A stretch of 64,000 bases of DNA from Streptomyces sp. V3I8 (GTDB taxonomy: Bacteria > Actinomycetota > Actinomycetes > Streptomycetales > Streptomycetaceae), in assembly GCF_030817535.1 (NCBI RefSeq), contig NZ_JAUSZL010000002.1, positions 2,604,001-2,668,000 of the forward strand, given 5' to 3'. Each line of letters opens with the position of its first letter. Positions within the stretch are counted from its first letter, which is position 1. A model generated the notes under the pieces. It had not been told where the DNA came from. It ran no database searches and saw only the letters and a list, made by a program, of their open reading frames with translations. Positions 53,666-61,847 of this stretch are shown piece after piece. A program made the position numbers and the translations under genes.

Positions 53666-54664
53666 CTACCCGGCGGTACGCGACCCAGAAACCCTGGTGT
53701 TCCCGACGGTGGGGCGGCGCCTGCGCCACAGCACCAGCGGCACCGCGCCCGCGAGTCCGAGCACGCCCGGAGCGGCGGCGCTCAGGTTCTGGTCGAAGGT
53801 GTCCGGCACCGGGAGCGTCGACCAGCGGGTGGGCGGCCAGGCGACGACGACGGCGCGGCCCACGACGTTGCCCACGGGCACGAAGCCCTGGTGCTTGTCC
53901 TGCTGGTGGTAGCGGGAGTCCAGCGAGTTCTGCCGGTGGTCACCCATGACCCAGATTTTGCCTTCGGGAACCTTCACCTTGAACTGGCCGCCGCCGTCGT
54001 CCACGGTGCAGGGCGTGTTGCCCGGGTACACGTACGGCTCGTTCAGCGCCTTGCCGTTGACCTTCAGCGGCCCGGTGCCCTTGCACTCGACGGTGTCCCC
54101 GCCGACGCCGACGACACGCTTGATGAGGTCCTTCTCCTCGGAGGAGGGCATCAGGCCGATCCAGCTGAGGGCCGTCTGGAGCACGTTCGGATCCGCCGTG
54201 GGCTCGCCCGCCAGCCACTCGGCGGGGTCGTGGAAGACGACCACTTCGCCGCGCTCGGGCTCCGAGCCGAACCACGGGGTCAGCTTGTCGACGAGGACGC
54301 GGTCACCCTGCTGAAGGGTGTTCTGCATCGAGTCCGAGGGGATCGAGAACGCCTGCACCAGGAAGGTCTTGATCAGCAGCGCGAGCACCAGCGCGATGCC
54401 GATGAGCAGCGGGAGTTCCTTCCAGAACGACCGCTGCTTCCGCGGCGCCGGAGCGGCGCCGTCGGTGTCGTCCCGCTCGTCCCGGCCCCCGCCCCTGCCT
54501 GCGTCGTCACCGGAGCCGGAGTCGGCTCCGGGGGGCACGTCGTCCTCCGCGGCCGGGGGGACCGGCTCTTCGGATCGTCCCGGCCGCTCCTCGGATCGCC
54601 CGGGCCGCTCCTCGGGGCCCTCGTGTCCGGATCGTGCGCCGACCGCCAAATCCCCCACATCCAC
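53666..54664 (-). CDS. sipY: Type I signal peptidase SipY
   Basis: A 332-residue signal peptidase. About 75 acidic and Pro/Ser/Gly-rich cytoplasmic residues precede the first helix (ELPLLIGIALVLALLIKTF). The catalytic serine is in IPSDSMQNTL and the lysine in LIKRVVGVGGD. IWVMGDHRQNSLDSRYH is the substrate-facing box E. A C-terminal helix ends in WRRRRPTVG. GTG 54664 has GGAG 6 bases upstream and lies 3 bases after the sipX stop, so it is coupled. Third gene of sipW-sipX-sipY. Confidence 0.93.
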   Translation of the reverse strand: MDVGDLAVGARSGHEGPEERPGRSEERPGRSEEPVPPAAEDDVPPGADSGSGDDAGRGGGRDERDDTDGAAPAPRKQRSFWKELPLLIGIALVLALLIKTFLVQAFSIPSDSMQNTLQQGDRVLVDKLTPWFGSEPERGEVVVFHDPAEWLAGEPTADPNVLQTALSWIGLMPSSEEKDLIKRVVGVGGDTVECKGTGPLKVNGKALNEPYVYPGNTPCTVDDGGGQFKVKVPEGKIWVMGDHRQNSLDSRYHQQDKHQGFVPVGNVVGRAVVVAWPPTRWSTLPVPDTFDQNLSAAAPGVLGLAGAVPLVLWRRRRPTVGNTRVSGSRTAG

Positions 54665-54667
54665 TCC

Positions 54668-55630
54668 TCACTCCGTGTGCCGCCGCCTGCGACGGATACG
54701 ACGCAGGCCCACCACTCCCATAACGAGCGGGAGTTCCGCAGGAGTCGGGAGCGGGATCAATCCGTATCGATCCCCGGTGGCCACCCTATGCGACGTGCCG
54801 AGCGCGGTGACCGCCCCGTTCGCCGCGTCGGGTACGGACGCGTACGTGTCCGGCTCCTCGAGACGGGTCCAGTGGCCGATGGGCCAGGCGATGACCATGG
54901 CGCGGCCCACGACGTCCTCGGAGATGGTGCCGCCGCCCTTCTCGTTGCGGTGGAAGCGGGAGTCGGCGGAGTTGGACCGGTGGTCGCCCATCACCCACAG
55001 GCGCCCCTCGGGCACCTTCACGGTGAACACGAGCGAGGAGGGTTTGTCACCCGGGTTGATGTACGGCTCGTCGAGCGGCATCCCGTTGACGGTCACGCGC
55101 CCCTGGGTGTCACAGCACTTCACGGTGTCACCGCCGACCGCGACGACCCGCTTGATCAGGTCCCGTTCGTTGTCGGAGGGCAGCAGGCCGATGAAGGTCA
55201 GCACCTCCTTGACCTGCTTGACGACGATGGGGTCGTCCGTCTTCGCCACCGGCTGCTCGTCCTCCAGCCAGCCGCCGGGGTCCTTGAACACGACGACGTC
55301 ACCGCGCTCGGGCCTCGAACCGAACCAGGGCGTGAGTTTGTCGACCAGCACGCGGTCGCCGATCCGGATCGTCTGCTCCATGGAGCCCGAGGGGATCACG
55401 AAGGCCTGCACGAGGAACGTCTTCAGGACGAGCGCGATGAGCAGGGCGACACCGATCAGGAGCGGTATCTCCTTGACCGCCGAGCGCTGTCTGCGCCGCT
55501 TGACCTTCCGGGCCAGTTTGCGCCGGTCGGCGCGGCCGGGCAGCACCGGGCCGCCGGTACGCCGGGTGCCGGTGGGCAGAAGGTCCTCGGCGGCGCCGTG
55601 GGTGCCGCGCGGCCTGCCGCGGTTACCCAT
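54668..55630 (-). CDS. sipX: Type I signal peptidase SipX
   Basis: A 320-residue signal peptidase. The first helix is EIPLLIGVALLIALVLKTF (about 53-71). The catalytic serine is in VIPSGSMEQTI and the lysine in LIKRVVAVGGD. LWVMGDHRSNSADSRFH follows. A C-terminal helix ends RRIRRRRRHTE. ATG 55630 overlaps the sipW stop by 8 bases. It works with SipW and SipY, and the need for several enzymes reflects the large secretome. From memory SipX and SipY are the major activities in S. lividans. Confidence 0.93.
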   Translation of the reverse strand: MGNRGRPRGTHGAAEDLLPTGTRRTGGPVLPGRADRRKLARKVKRRRQRSAVKEIPLLIGVALLIALVLKTFLVQAFVIPSGSMEQTIRIGDRVLVDKLTPWFGSRPERGDVVVFKDPGGWLEDEQPVAKTDDPIVVKQVKEVLTFIGLLPSDNERDLIKRVVAVGGDTVKCCDTQGRVTVNGMPLDEPYINPGDKPSSLVFTVKVPEGRLWVMGDHRSNSADSRFHRNEKGGGTISEDVVGRAMVIAWPIGHWTRLEEPDTYASVPDAANGAVTALGTSHRVATGDRYGLIPLPTPAELPLVMGVVGLRRIRRRRRHTE

Positions 55631-56375
55631 GGACACCGTCCGCGGTCCGCCCGTCCGTCCCCCGGGCGACCGGACTCGCGGCGGGCACGCGCGCGTAGCC
55701 GCCGGCGCGTTCGACACGGGCCCAGTGGCCGGAGGGCCAGGCGATCCAGTCGGCTCTGCCGATCACCCCGCCGACGGGGACCATGCCGCCGCCCGGCGAG
55801 CCGAGGTGGTCGCGGGAGTCGCTCGAGTCGCCGCGGTGGTCGCCGAGGACGAAGAGGGTGCCGTCGGGGACGACGACGTCGAAGGGCACTTCGGACGGCT
55901 CGTCCCCCGGGTACAGAAACGTCGACTCGTCGACGAGACGGCCGTTCACCTCGATCCTCCCCTGCCTGTCGCAGCAGACCACGTGGTCTCCTCCCACGCC
56001 GACGACACGTTTGATGTAGTCGGCGTCACCGAAGTAACCGGTGCCGTCGAACACGACGACGTCACCGCGCCTCGGCTCAGCACCGAAACGGTACGCCAAC
56101 TTATTTACGAGAACGCGGTCCCCGATCCTCAATCCCGGCTCCATCGAGCCGCTGGGAATCTCGAACGGCTGGATCACGAACCGGGTGAGCAGCAGCAGCG
56201 AGACCAGGCAGAACAGCACGGTCAGGGTGATCCGTCCGCCCGGAACCCACTCCGCGGCCCGGGCCACCAACGCGAAACGCGACCGCTCCTCCGCCCCTGC
56301 GGTGCCCGGGGTCTCCTCGGGTACGGCGGGTTGGGAGGAGCGGTCGCGCTCCGTCTGCTGTGCTTCGGCGTCCAT
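55623..56375 (-). CDS. sipW: Type I signal peptidase SipW
   Basis: A 250-residue signal peptidase with one N-terminal helix (about 48-66) and no second helix, unlike its neighbours. The nucleophile is Ser77 in IPSGSMEPGL and the general base Lys122 in YIKRVVGVGGD. LFVLGDHRGDSSDSRDH is box E. ATG 56375 begins an acidic, Ser/Pro-rich cytoplasmic stretch. It is the first gene of the sipW-sipX-sipY unit, 45 bases from the rplS stop. Confidence 0.93.
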   Translation of the reverse strand: MDAEAQQTERDRSSQPAVPEETPGTAGAEERSRFALVARAAEWVPGGRITLTVLFCLVSLLLLTRFVIQPFEIPSGSMEPGLRIGDRVLVNKLAYRFGAEPRRGDVVVFDGTGYFGDADYIKRVVGVGGDHVVCCDRQGRIEVNGRLVDESTFLYPGDEPSEVPFDVVVPDGTLFVLGDHRGDSSDSRDHLGSPGGGMVPVGGVIGRADWIAWPSGHWARVERAGGYARVPAASPVARGTDGRTADGVHG

Positions 56376-56419
56376 GTGGGCCAGATGCTATCCGGCCTTC
56401 ACACGGCCTCCGCGCGAGA

Positions 56420-56770
56420 TCACCTGTCGCGCTTCTCCTTGATCTTCGCGGCCTTGCCGCGCAGGTCACGGAGGTAGTAGAGCTTGGCGCGACGCACGGC
56501 ACCGCGGCTGACGAGCTCGATCTTCTCGACGATCGGGGTGTGCACCGGGAAGGTGCGCTCGACGCCGACGGAGAAGGAGACCTTGCGGACGGAGAAGGTC
56601 TCGCGGACACCGGCGCCCTGGCGGCGGATGACTACGCCCTTGAACTGCTGCACACGCGAGCGGTTGCCCTCGATGACACGCACGTGGACGTTGACGGTGT
56701 CGCCCGGGCGGAAGGCCGGGATGTCGCTGCGCAGCGACGCTGCGTCGACGGACGCGAGCAGGTTGGACAT
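56420..56770 (-). CDS. rplS: 50S ribosomal protein L19
   Basis: A 116-residue ribosomal protein that helps form the subunit bridge. [20 protein letters not shown] and [20 protein letters not shown] are family segments, and the end [19 protein letters not shown] is typical. ATG 56770 ([16 protein letters not shown]) has a GAAGAAAG ribosome-binding site. Lies between trmD and sipW, as in other Streptomyces. Confidence 0.97.
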   Translation of the reverse strand: MSNLLASVDAASLRSDIPAFRPGDTVNVHVRVIEGNRSRVQQFKGVVIRRQGAGVRETFSVRKVSFSVGVERTFPVHTPIVEKIELVSRGAVRRAKLYYLRDLRGKAAKIKEKRDR

Positions 56771-56906
56771 GATCGTCTGCTTTCTTCGCCGATGCCACAG
56801 GTCATCGACGGAAGTAGGTGCTTCCAGAAAGGGAGCTGTTCTCGTCGGGGCGGGCGTCGTGTCCCCCTGTGGCAGGGGCGCACGCCGGACGACGTACAGC
56901 AACGGC

Positions 56907-57728
56907 CTATTCTTCCACGGTGTCGGGCCTGCGCCCAAATCGGCCGTCGGGGCCGGGCTGCCAGCCGAGGATGGAGAGCATCTCGCGGTCCTTCTTGTCG
57001 AAGGCGGCGGGGTCGCAGCGCTCGATGAGGTCCGGCCGGTTGGCGGTCGTGCGCCGCAGGGCCTCGTCCCGGCGCCAGCGGGCGATCTTCCCGTGGTGGC
57101 CGCTGAGCAGCACCTCCGGGATCTCCCGGCCGCGCCACCGGGGCGGCTTCGTGTAGACGGGCCCCTCCAGGAGGTTCGCCATCGCTCCCGGCGCGAACGA
57201 GTCGTCGCGGTGCGACTCGGCGTTGCCGAGGACGCCCGGCAGCAGCCGGGCTACGGCCTCCGTGACGACGAGGACGGCCGCCTCGCCGCCGGCCAGCACG
57301 TAGTCACCGATGGAGACCTCGTGGACCGGCATGCGGGTGGCGTACTCGTCGACGACCCGGCGGTCGATGCCCTCGTAGCGGGCGGGCGTGAAGACCAGCC
57401 AGGGGCACTCGGAGAGCTCGACGGCGAGTTCCTGGGTGAAGGGACGGCCGCTGGGCGTGGGGACGACCAGGACGGGCCCACGGGAGCCCGTCTCGTAGCC
57501 GTCCGCGAGGACGGAGTCCAGGGCGTCGCCCCAGGGGTCCGTCTTCATGACCATGCCGGGGCCGCCGCCGTAGGGGGTGTCGTCGACCGTGTTGTGCCGG
57601 TCGTGGGTCCACTCCCGCAGGTCGTGCACGTGCACGTCGAGCTGTCCACGCGCGCGTGCCTTCCCCACGAGGGAAACGTTCAGCGGTTCCAGGTACTCGG
57701 GGAAGATCGTGAGGACGTCGAGCCGCAT
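56907..57728 (-). CDS. trmD: tRNA (guanine37-N1)-methyltransferase
   Basis: A 273-residue SpoU-TrmD class knot methyltransferase that methylates G37 next to the anticodon. [20 protein letters not shown] starts the fold, [17 protein letters not shown] and [17 protein letters not shown] form the S-adenosylmethionine knot region, and [14 protein letters not shown] contributes to tRNA binding. The start shares one base with the rimM stop (TGATG at 57730-57726). The order rpsP-khpA-rimM-trmD-rplS is conserved in many bacteria. Confidence 0.96.
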   Translation of the reverse strand: MRLDVLTIFPEYLEPLNVSLVGKARARGQLDVHVHDLREWTHDRHNTVDDTPYGGGPGMVMKTDPWGDALDSVLADGYETGSRGPVLVVPTPSGRPFTQELAVELSECPWLVFTPARYEGIDRRVVDEYATRMPVHEVSIGDYVLAGGEAAVLVVTEAVARLLPGVLGNAESHRDDSFAPGAMANLLEGPVYTKPPRWRGREIPEVLLSGHHGKIARWRRDEALRRTTANRPDLIERCDPAAFDKKDREMLSILGWQPGPDGRFGRRPDTVEE

Positions 57729-58312
57729 CAGTGGCCGGTCCCCGCGGCGGAGCCGTCCCCGGTCCCCTCGCCGGAGGCATCCCCCGCGGAGGCGATCTCG
57801 GCCCTGTCGTCGATCAGGCCGGGCGGCGGGTCGATGACGGCTCGCTGCTCCGCCAGGTCGATCTCGGTGACGATCTCCTCGACGAACGGGATCAGCAGCT
57901 CGGTCCCGTCGGCCCGCTCGACCACGAAGAGGTCCTGCGAGGGCAGATGGGAGATCTCGGTGATCCGGCCGACCTCGGTGCCGTCCTTCAGGACGACGTC
58001 CAGGTCCATGAGCTGGTGGTCGTAGTACTCGTCCGGTTCCTCGGGCACCTGGTCGGGGTCGACCTCGGCGATCAGCAGGGTGTTGCGCAGCGCCTCGGCG
58101 CCGTTGCGGTCGCGTACGCCCGCGAAGCGCAGCAGGAGGCGGCCGCTGTGCACCCGGCCCGTCTCGATGGTCAGCGGACCGGCCGAGGCGGGGTCCGTGG
58201 CCAGGACGGCACCGGGCGCGAGCCGCAGTTCCGGCTCGTCGGTGCGTACCTCGACGGTGACCTCGCCCTTGATGCCATGGGCGCGGCCCACCCGCGCGAC
58301 TACCAGCTGCAC
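57728..58312 (-). CDS. rimM: Ribosome maturation factor RimM
   Basis: A 194-residue chaperone for 30S 3'-domain assembly that binds S19. [20 protein letters not shown] starts the N-terminal RimM domain, and the PRC-like C-terminal half includes [13 protein letters not shown] and [16 protein letters not shown] short acidic Gly/Ala tail ends the protein. GTG 58312 follows GGAG by 9 bases and begins at the family N terminus (VQLVVARVG). The gene overlaps trmD by one base. Confidence 0.95.
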   Translation of the reverse strand: MQLVVARVGRAHGIKGEVTVEVRTDEPELRLAPGAVLATDPASAGPLTIETGRVHSGRLLLRFAGVRDRNGAEALRNTLLIAEVDPDQVPEEPDEYYDHQLMDLDVVLKDGTEVGRITEISHLPSQDLFVVERADGTELLIPFVEEIVTEIDLAEQRAVIDPPPGLIDDRAEIASAGDASGEGTGDGSAAGTGH

Positions 58313-58430
58313 TTGCCTGCTCTCCTGTCGTGTGTCCACGGCTCGTGCGTCCACGGCGTCGGCGCGTGGACGACCACGGGCCGGGGACGGCCGATGGCCG
58401 TCCCCGGCCCGAGCCGGTGCTGCGTGTACG

Positions 58431-58670
58431 TCAGCGGACGTGGTCCACGTCGACGAGGTCGACGCGGACACCGCGGCCGCCGATGGCGCCCACGACGGTG
58501 CGCAGGGCGCGCGCGGTGCGGCCGTTGCGGCCGATCACCTTGCCGAGGTCGTCGGGGTGGACCCGGACCTCGAGGACGCGTCCGCGGCGCAGGTCGCGCG
58601 AGGCGACCTGTACCTCGTCCGGGTTGTCGACGATGCCCTTCACGAGGTGCTCGAGAGCCTCCTCGAGCAT
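58431..58670 (-). CDS. khpA: KH-domain RNA-binding protein KhpA
   Basis: A 79-residue single KH domain. The RNA-binding GxxG loop is GRNG (about residues 48-51) in [14 protein letters not shown]. Related KhpA proteins bind many transcripts with KhpB in other bacteria. ATG 58670 lies 2 bases after the rpsP stop, so it is coupled. It sits between rpsP and rimM as usual in this operon. Confidence 0.93.
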   Translation of the reverse strand: MLEEALEHLVKGIVDNPDEVQVASRDLRRGRVLEVRVHPDDLGKVIGRNGRTARALRTVVGAIGGRGVRVDLVDVDHVR

Positions 58671-58672
58671 GC

Positions 58673-59092
58673 TCAGGCCTCGGTCGACTCGGACTCGGCG
58701 GCGGCCTCGTCCTTCTTCTCAGTCTTCTTCTTCTGGGTGATGGCCTCACCCTTGCCCTGGTCGTCGCCACCGAGGGCCTCGAACAGCGGGCGCGTGGCCT
58801 TCGGCTCGGCGACGAGCAGCGGGGGCGGGGCGGGCTCGCCCTTGTGCTTCTGCCAGTCGCCGGTCAGCTTGAGAATGGCGAGGACGGGCTCGGTCGGCTG
58901 CGCGCCGACACCCAGCCAGTACTGCGCACGCTCGGAGTCGACCTCGATACGCGAGGGGTTCTGCACCGGGTGGTACAGGCCGATCTCCTCGATGGCCCGG
59001 CCGTCACGGCGGGTACGGGAGTCGGCGACGACGATGCGGTAGTGAGGCGCACGGATCTTGCCCAGACGCTTCAGCTTGATCTTGACTGCCAC
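58673..59092 (-). CDS. rpsP: 30S ribosomal protein S16
   Basis: A 139-residue S16 with a C-terminal extension. [20 protein letters not shown] and [11 protein letters not shown] are the core. The extra 60 residues end in a Lys/Glu/Ala-rich tail ([21 protein letters not shown] is 21 residues in the protein; only its character is quoted here as lysine then acid-rich). GTG 59092 has AGGAGAG 9 bases upstream. First gene of rpsP-khpA-rimM-trmD. Confidence 0.96.
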   Translation of the reverse strand: MAVKIKLKRLGKIRAPHYRIVVADSRTRRDGRAIEEIGLYHPVQNPSRIEVDSERAQYWLGVGAQPTEPVLAILKLTGDWQKHKGEPAPPPLLVAEPKATRPLFEALGGDDQGKGEAITQKKKTEKKDEAAAESESTEA

Positions 59093-59435
59093 GGGAGTGG
59101 TCTCTCCTGGTCTTGACGTGGTTGGGCACGGCGAGGTTGCCGCGTGGGGTTGCGGTACCCGAGTGCCCGATGGACGCGTCAGCCGGAGGAGAGAGGGGTC
59201 CTGTGCGGCTGCGAGTACAGCTGACCATTCTGCCACACCCTGACGGGCGTATCGACACAGAGGTACCGGCCCGCCCGGTCCCGGGCGGCCGTCGGCCGGA
59301 CCGCGGCACCGCCGGGTCCGGCACGGGTACTGCCGTCGGGGCGGGCCGCCTCTCGAGCCGGCACCCACGAAGTGCCGCCGCGCTCTTCCGCACCACCCCC
59401 GCGGCAGGACGTCCCGCCGCCGCGTCGGCCGCCGC
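59093..59435. other. 343-base leader and promoter region of rpsP
   Basis: No gene is seen. A CAGAAT-like -10 on the minus strand near 59230 could drive rpsP, but its -35 is weak, so I do not mark it as a promoter. The region also includes the 3' flank of the SprT-like gene, with no strong hairpin. Confidence 0.5.
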
Positions 59436-60032
59436 TCAGCCCGCCGCCGCGCCGACCACCTCCGGGATGCGGAACGGCTTGCCGCACCCTCCGCACACGA
59501 TCGGCGCCTGCGCGAGGACCGACGGGACGACGCGGACGTTGCGCCCGCAGTCGCAGACCGCCTTCACCCGCACACCCCCGCCGGACGAGCCGTGCCGGGC
59601 GGCCGGACCGCGGAAGCTCCGGGCGGTGTCGGCGGCGGTCGCGACCGTGTGCGCCTTGAGGGCGCGCTGCAGTCTCTCCGTCGTCGGGCGGTAGCGCCGC
59701 TTCGCCTCGGGGTTGAGCGTGACCAGGGAGAAACCGCTGCTGGGATGCGGTTCCTCCGGGTGGTCCAGGCCCAGCTCCTCGGCGATCGCGAGGAATCTGC
59801 GGTTGTGGTACCGGCCGGCGCGGGAGGTGTCGCGGACTCCTCGCGCGGCGGCGATGCCGTGGACTGCTTCATGAAGCAGTCGTTCGAAGGAGAGTTCGTG
59901 TCCGCAGGCGGACGACGACTCCCCGATCAGGGACTCTGGCGCGGCAAGATCGGGCAGCTCGGGGTGGTGCCGCTGAATGTCGGCCCACGCCCCTGCCAGC
60001 TCTGCGGCGAGAACAGGTGGTGTCGTGCTCAC
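59436..60032 (-). CDS. SprT-like zinc metallopeptidase-type protein with C-terminal zinc ribbon
   Basis: A 198-residue protein. A zincin motif [15 protein letters not shown] (HExxH, about 52-60) is followed by [11 protein letters not shown], whose histidine may be the third zinc ligand. The C terminus has a putative zinc ribbon (CDCGRNVRV and CGGCGKPF). Relatives in actinobacteria are often near mobile elements or phage genes, but none is seen here. GTG 60032 has no obvious ribosome-binding site, and the gene could be leaderless. Proteolysis of DNA-protein crosslinks is known for the SPRTN relatives; for this protein it is only possible. Confidence 0.75.
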   Translation of the reverse strand: MSTTPPVLAAELAGAWADIQRHHPELPDLAAPESLIGESSSACGHELSFERLLHEAVHGIAAARGVRDTSRAGRYHNRRFLAIAEELGLDHPEEPHPSSGFSLVTLNPEAKRRYRPTTERLQRALKAHTVATAADTARSFRGPAARHGSSGGGVRVKAVCDCGRNVRVVPSVLAQAPIVCGGCGKPFRIPEVVGAAAG

Positions 60033-60812
60033 GTAATGACAACGAGCCGGGGTGCCTCTGTGTTCCTATTCCGGGGCATCCCAAATATTTTGCACGTACC
60101 CGTCAGTTGCCGCTGATGCGTCCTGACGAGGGCGGGTGCGCTGATCTGCGGAGAAGCCTCACAGTTCGCACTCAGCCGGTACGTAGCGACGCGTACGTCG
60201 CGCCACGTAGACGCTGTCCGCACACCGGGACGACCGGGGCCGCCGGGTGCGCAAGGGGCGATTCGGTCCTTCTCGCGGCGGAATCCCGGGGACCGGTGGG
60301 CGCGGGCCACGGTGCCGACGTTACCGCGTGCGGGACGGTCCCGGGCACCGACCCGGTCCCACCCGGCGCAGCCGTACGGTCCCCCGCGCGCGCCGGCTCC
60401 GCGCCCGCCGGGCACGTGCCGGGTACGGGACCTCCTCGCGCCTGCGGACCTTGGCCGGAACCGGATCGTCGCCTTCGACGGCCGTGGCCACCGCCTGTAC
60501 GGAGCCGGGGCGGGCCGGGGCGGGGGTGCGTCCGCAACCCGCTGTCATCACCGCAGGACGCGTTCAGGCCATCCGCCCCGCCGGGCCCGAGCGACGAACA
60601 GGTGTCCGCGCGACGGCCGGCCGGCGGAGGCACATGTTGCCGGTATGTGAATTTTCACGGCGTGCGCGGATGGTACGCAAACCGGGCTCCTCAACCCCTG
60701 GACTCCGCGACGAGCGCGGAGTTTCCTGGCATACGGGGGGAGTGCGAGCGCACTGCACGGGGGTGGACAACCGAGTCACAAAGGCAACTCTCGGCGGATT
60801 GGGGCACATTCG
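60033..60812. other. 780-base region without a convincing gene, several dyads
   Basis: Frames here are Arg/Pro/Gly-rich and lack family signatures. Three dyads precede the methyltransferase: GTGAATTTTCAC at 60647-60658, an 8-bp stem at 60702-60722, and AGTGCGAGCGCACT at 60741-60754. Near 60085 an A/T-rich stretch (caaatattttg) stands out and may belong to the promoter of the SprT-like gene. Confidence 0.5.
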
Positions 60813-61667
60813 ATGACACCTACGCTCGTGCGGCAGCACCTGCCTCACTCGGGGGCCAAGCCCCAGGTGGACCAGTGGGCACGCGCGCGTGACTGGGCCG
60901 AGATTCAGGAGCGGATGCTCGTACCGCTCTACGAGGCGGTCTACGAGCGACTCGAAGTGGGCTCGTCGACCAGGCTCCTGGGGCTCGGCTGCGGATCCGG
61001 TCTGGCGCTGCTGATGGCCGCGGCGCGGGGCGCTTCGGTCACCGGACTGCAGGCGCACGCGCCGGAGCGGCTGGCTCTCGCGCGGGAGCGGCTGTCGGCC
61101 GAAGCGCGCGGCGCGCGTGCGCCGGGCGACGCGCGGCTCACGGAGGGGGAACCGGCGGACGTCGGCGGCCCGGCGGCGGCGTACAACCTGGTGACCGCCT
61201 TCGAACCGGTCGGGTGCGTGGCCGGCGACTCCGAAGGGCTCGCCGAGTCGCTCGCGGCGGCGGCGCCGCTCGTCGGCGGAGGGGTTCCGGTGGTCCTGGC
61301 GGGCTGGGGACCTCCGGAGCGGTGTGCCACGTCCTCGGTGCTCCGGGTCGCCGGCAAGCTGGCGAACAGGCTGCGGGGGCCGGGGAACTGGCGTCCGGCC
61401 CTGCGGGACGACCTGGAGGAGGTCGCCGAGCGGGCCGGGCTGCGGCCCGACGGGTCCGGGCGGGTCGCGTGCCCCTTCGGGTACGCGGACGCGGACAACG
61501 CCGTGCGGGGGCTGCTGTCGACGGGGTTCTTCGACGCGGCCGTCGCCGCCACGGACCGGGTGCAGGTCGACAAGGAGGTGCGGGAGGCTCTGCATCCGTA
61601 TGCGCGGCGGGACGGGACGGTGTGGATGCCGAACGTCTTCCGCTATCTGATCGCCCGGACGGCCTGA
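60813..61667 (+). CDS. Class I SAM-dependent methyltransferase
   Basis: A 284-residue methyltransferase. Motif I is LLGLGCGSGLALLMAA (about 54-69), followed by VTGLQAHAPERLALARERL. The substrate half is Ala/Gly-rich with no specific signature. ATG 60813 is preceded by GGGG about 8 bases away, a modest ribosome-binding site. It is convergent with ffh across a 25-bp perfect palindrome. A small-molecule substrate is possible. Nothing nearby suggests a biosynthetic cluster. Confidence 0.85.
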   Translation: MTPTLVRQHLPHSGAKPQVDQWARARDWAEIQERMLVPLYEAVYERLEVGSSTRLLGLGCGSGLALLMAAARGASVTGLQAHAPERLALARERLSAEARGARAPGDARLTEGEPADVGGPAAAYNLVTAFEPVGCVAGDSEGLAESLAAAAPLVGGGVPVVLAGWGPPERCATSSVLRVAGKLANRLRGPGNWRPALRDDLEEVAERAGLRPDGSGRVACPFGYADADNAVRGLLSTGFFDAAVAATDRVQVDKEVREALHPYARRDGTVWMPNVFRYLIARTA

Positions 61668-61770
61668 GTCGACGCGTTCGCGGCGGGGCGTTCTTCGCCC
61701 CCGCCGCCCCTGCCCGTCCCCACCCCGGGGGCTGCCGCCCCCGGACCCTCGCCATCGCGCTGCCGCGCTC

Positions 61771-61823
61771 GTCCTCAAACGCCGGACGGGCCGACCGGGT
61801 CGGCCCGTCCGGCGTTTGAGGAC
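61771..61823. terminator. Perfect 25-bp palindrome between methyltransferase and ffh
   Basis: Arms 61771-61795 and 61799-61823 are exact complements with a 3-base loop. The wording (cctcaaacgccggacgggc) is a highly recurrent Streptomyces element, often placed after genes. It lies between convergent stops (61667 and 61848) and probably terminates both. Confidence 0.85.
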
Positions 61824-61847
61824 CGGGGGTCGGGGGTGAAAAGGGCC

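Noticed and set aside
60172..60816. Frames on both strands in the 780-base gap
   Set aside because: Arg/Pro/Gly-rich, no ribosome-binding site, and no recognised family.
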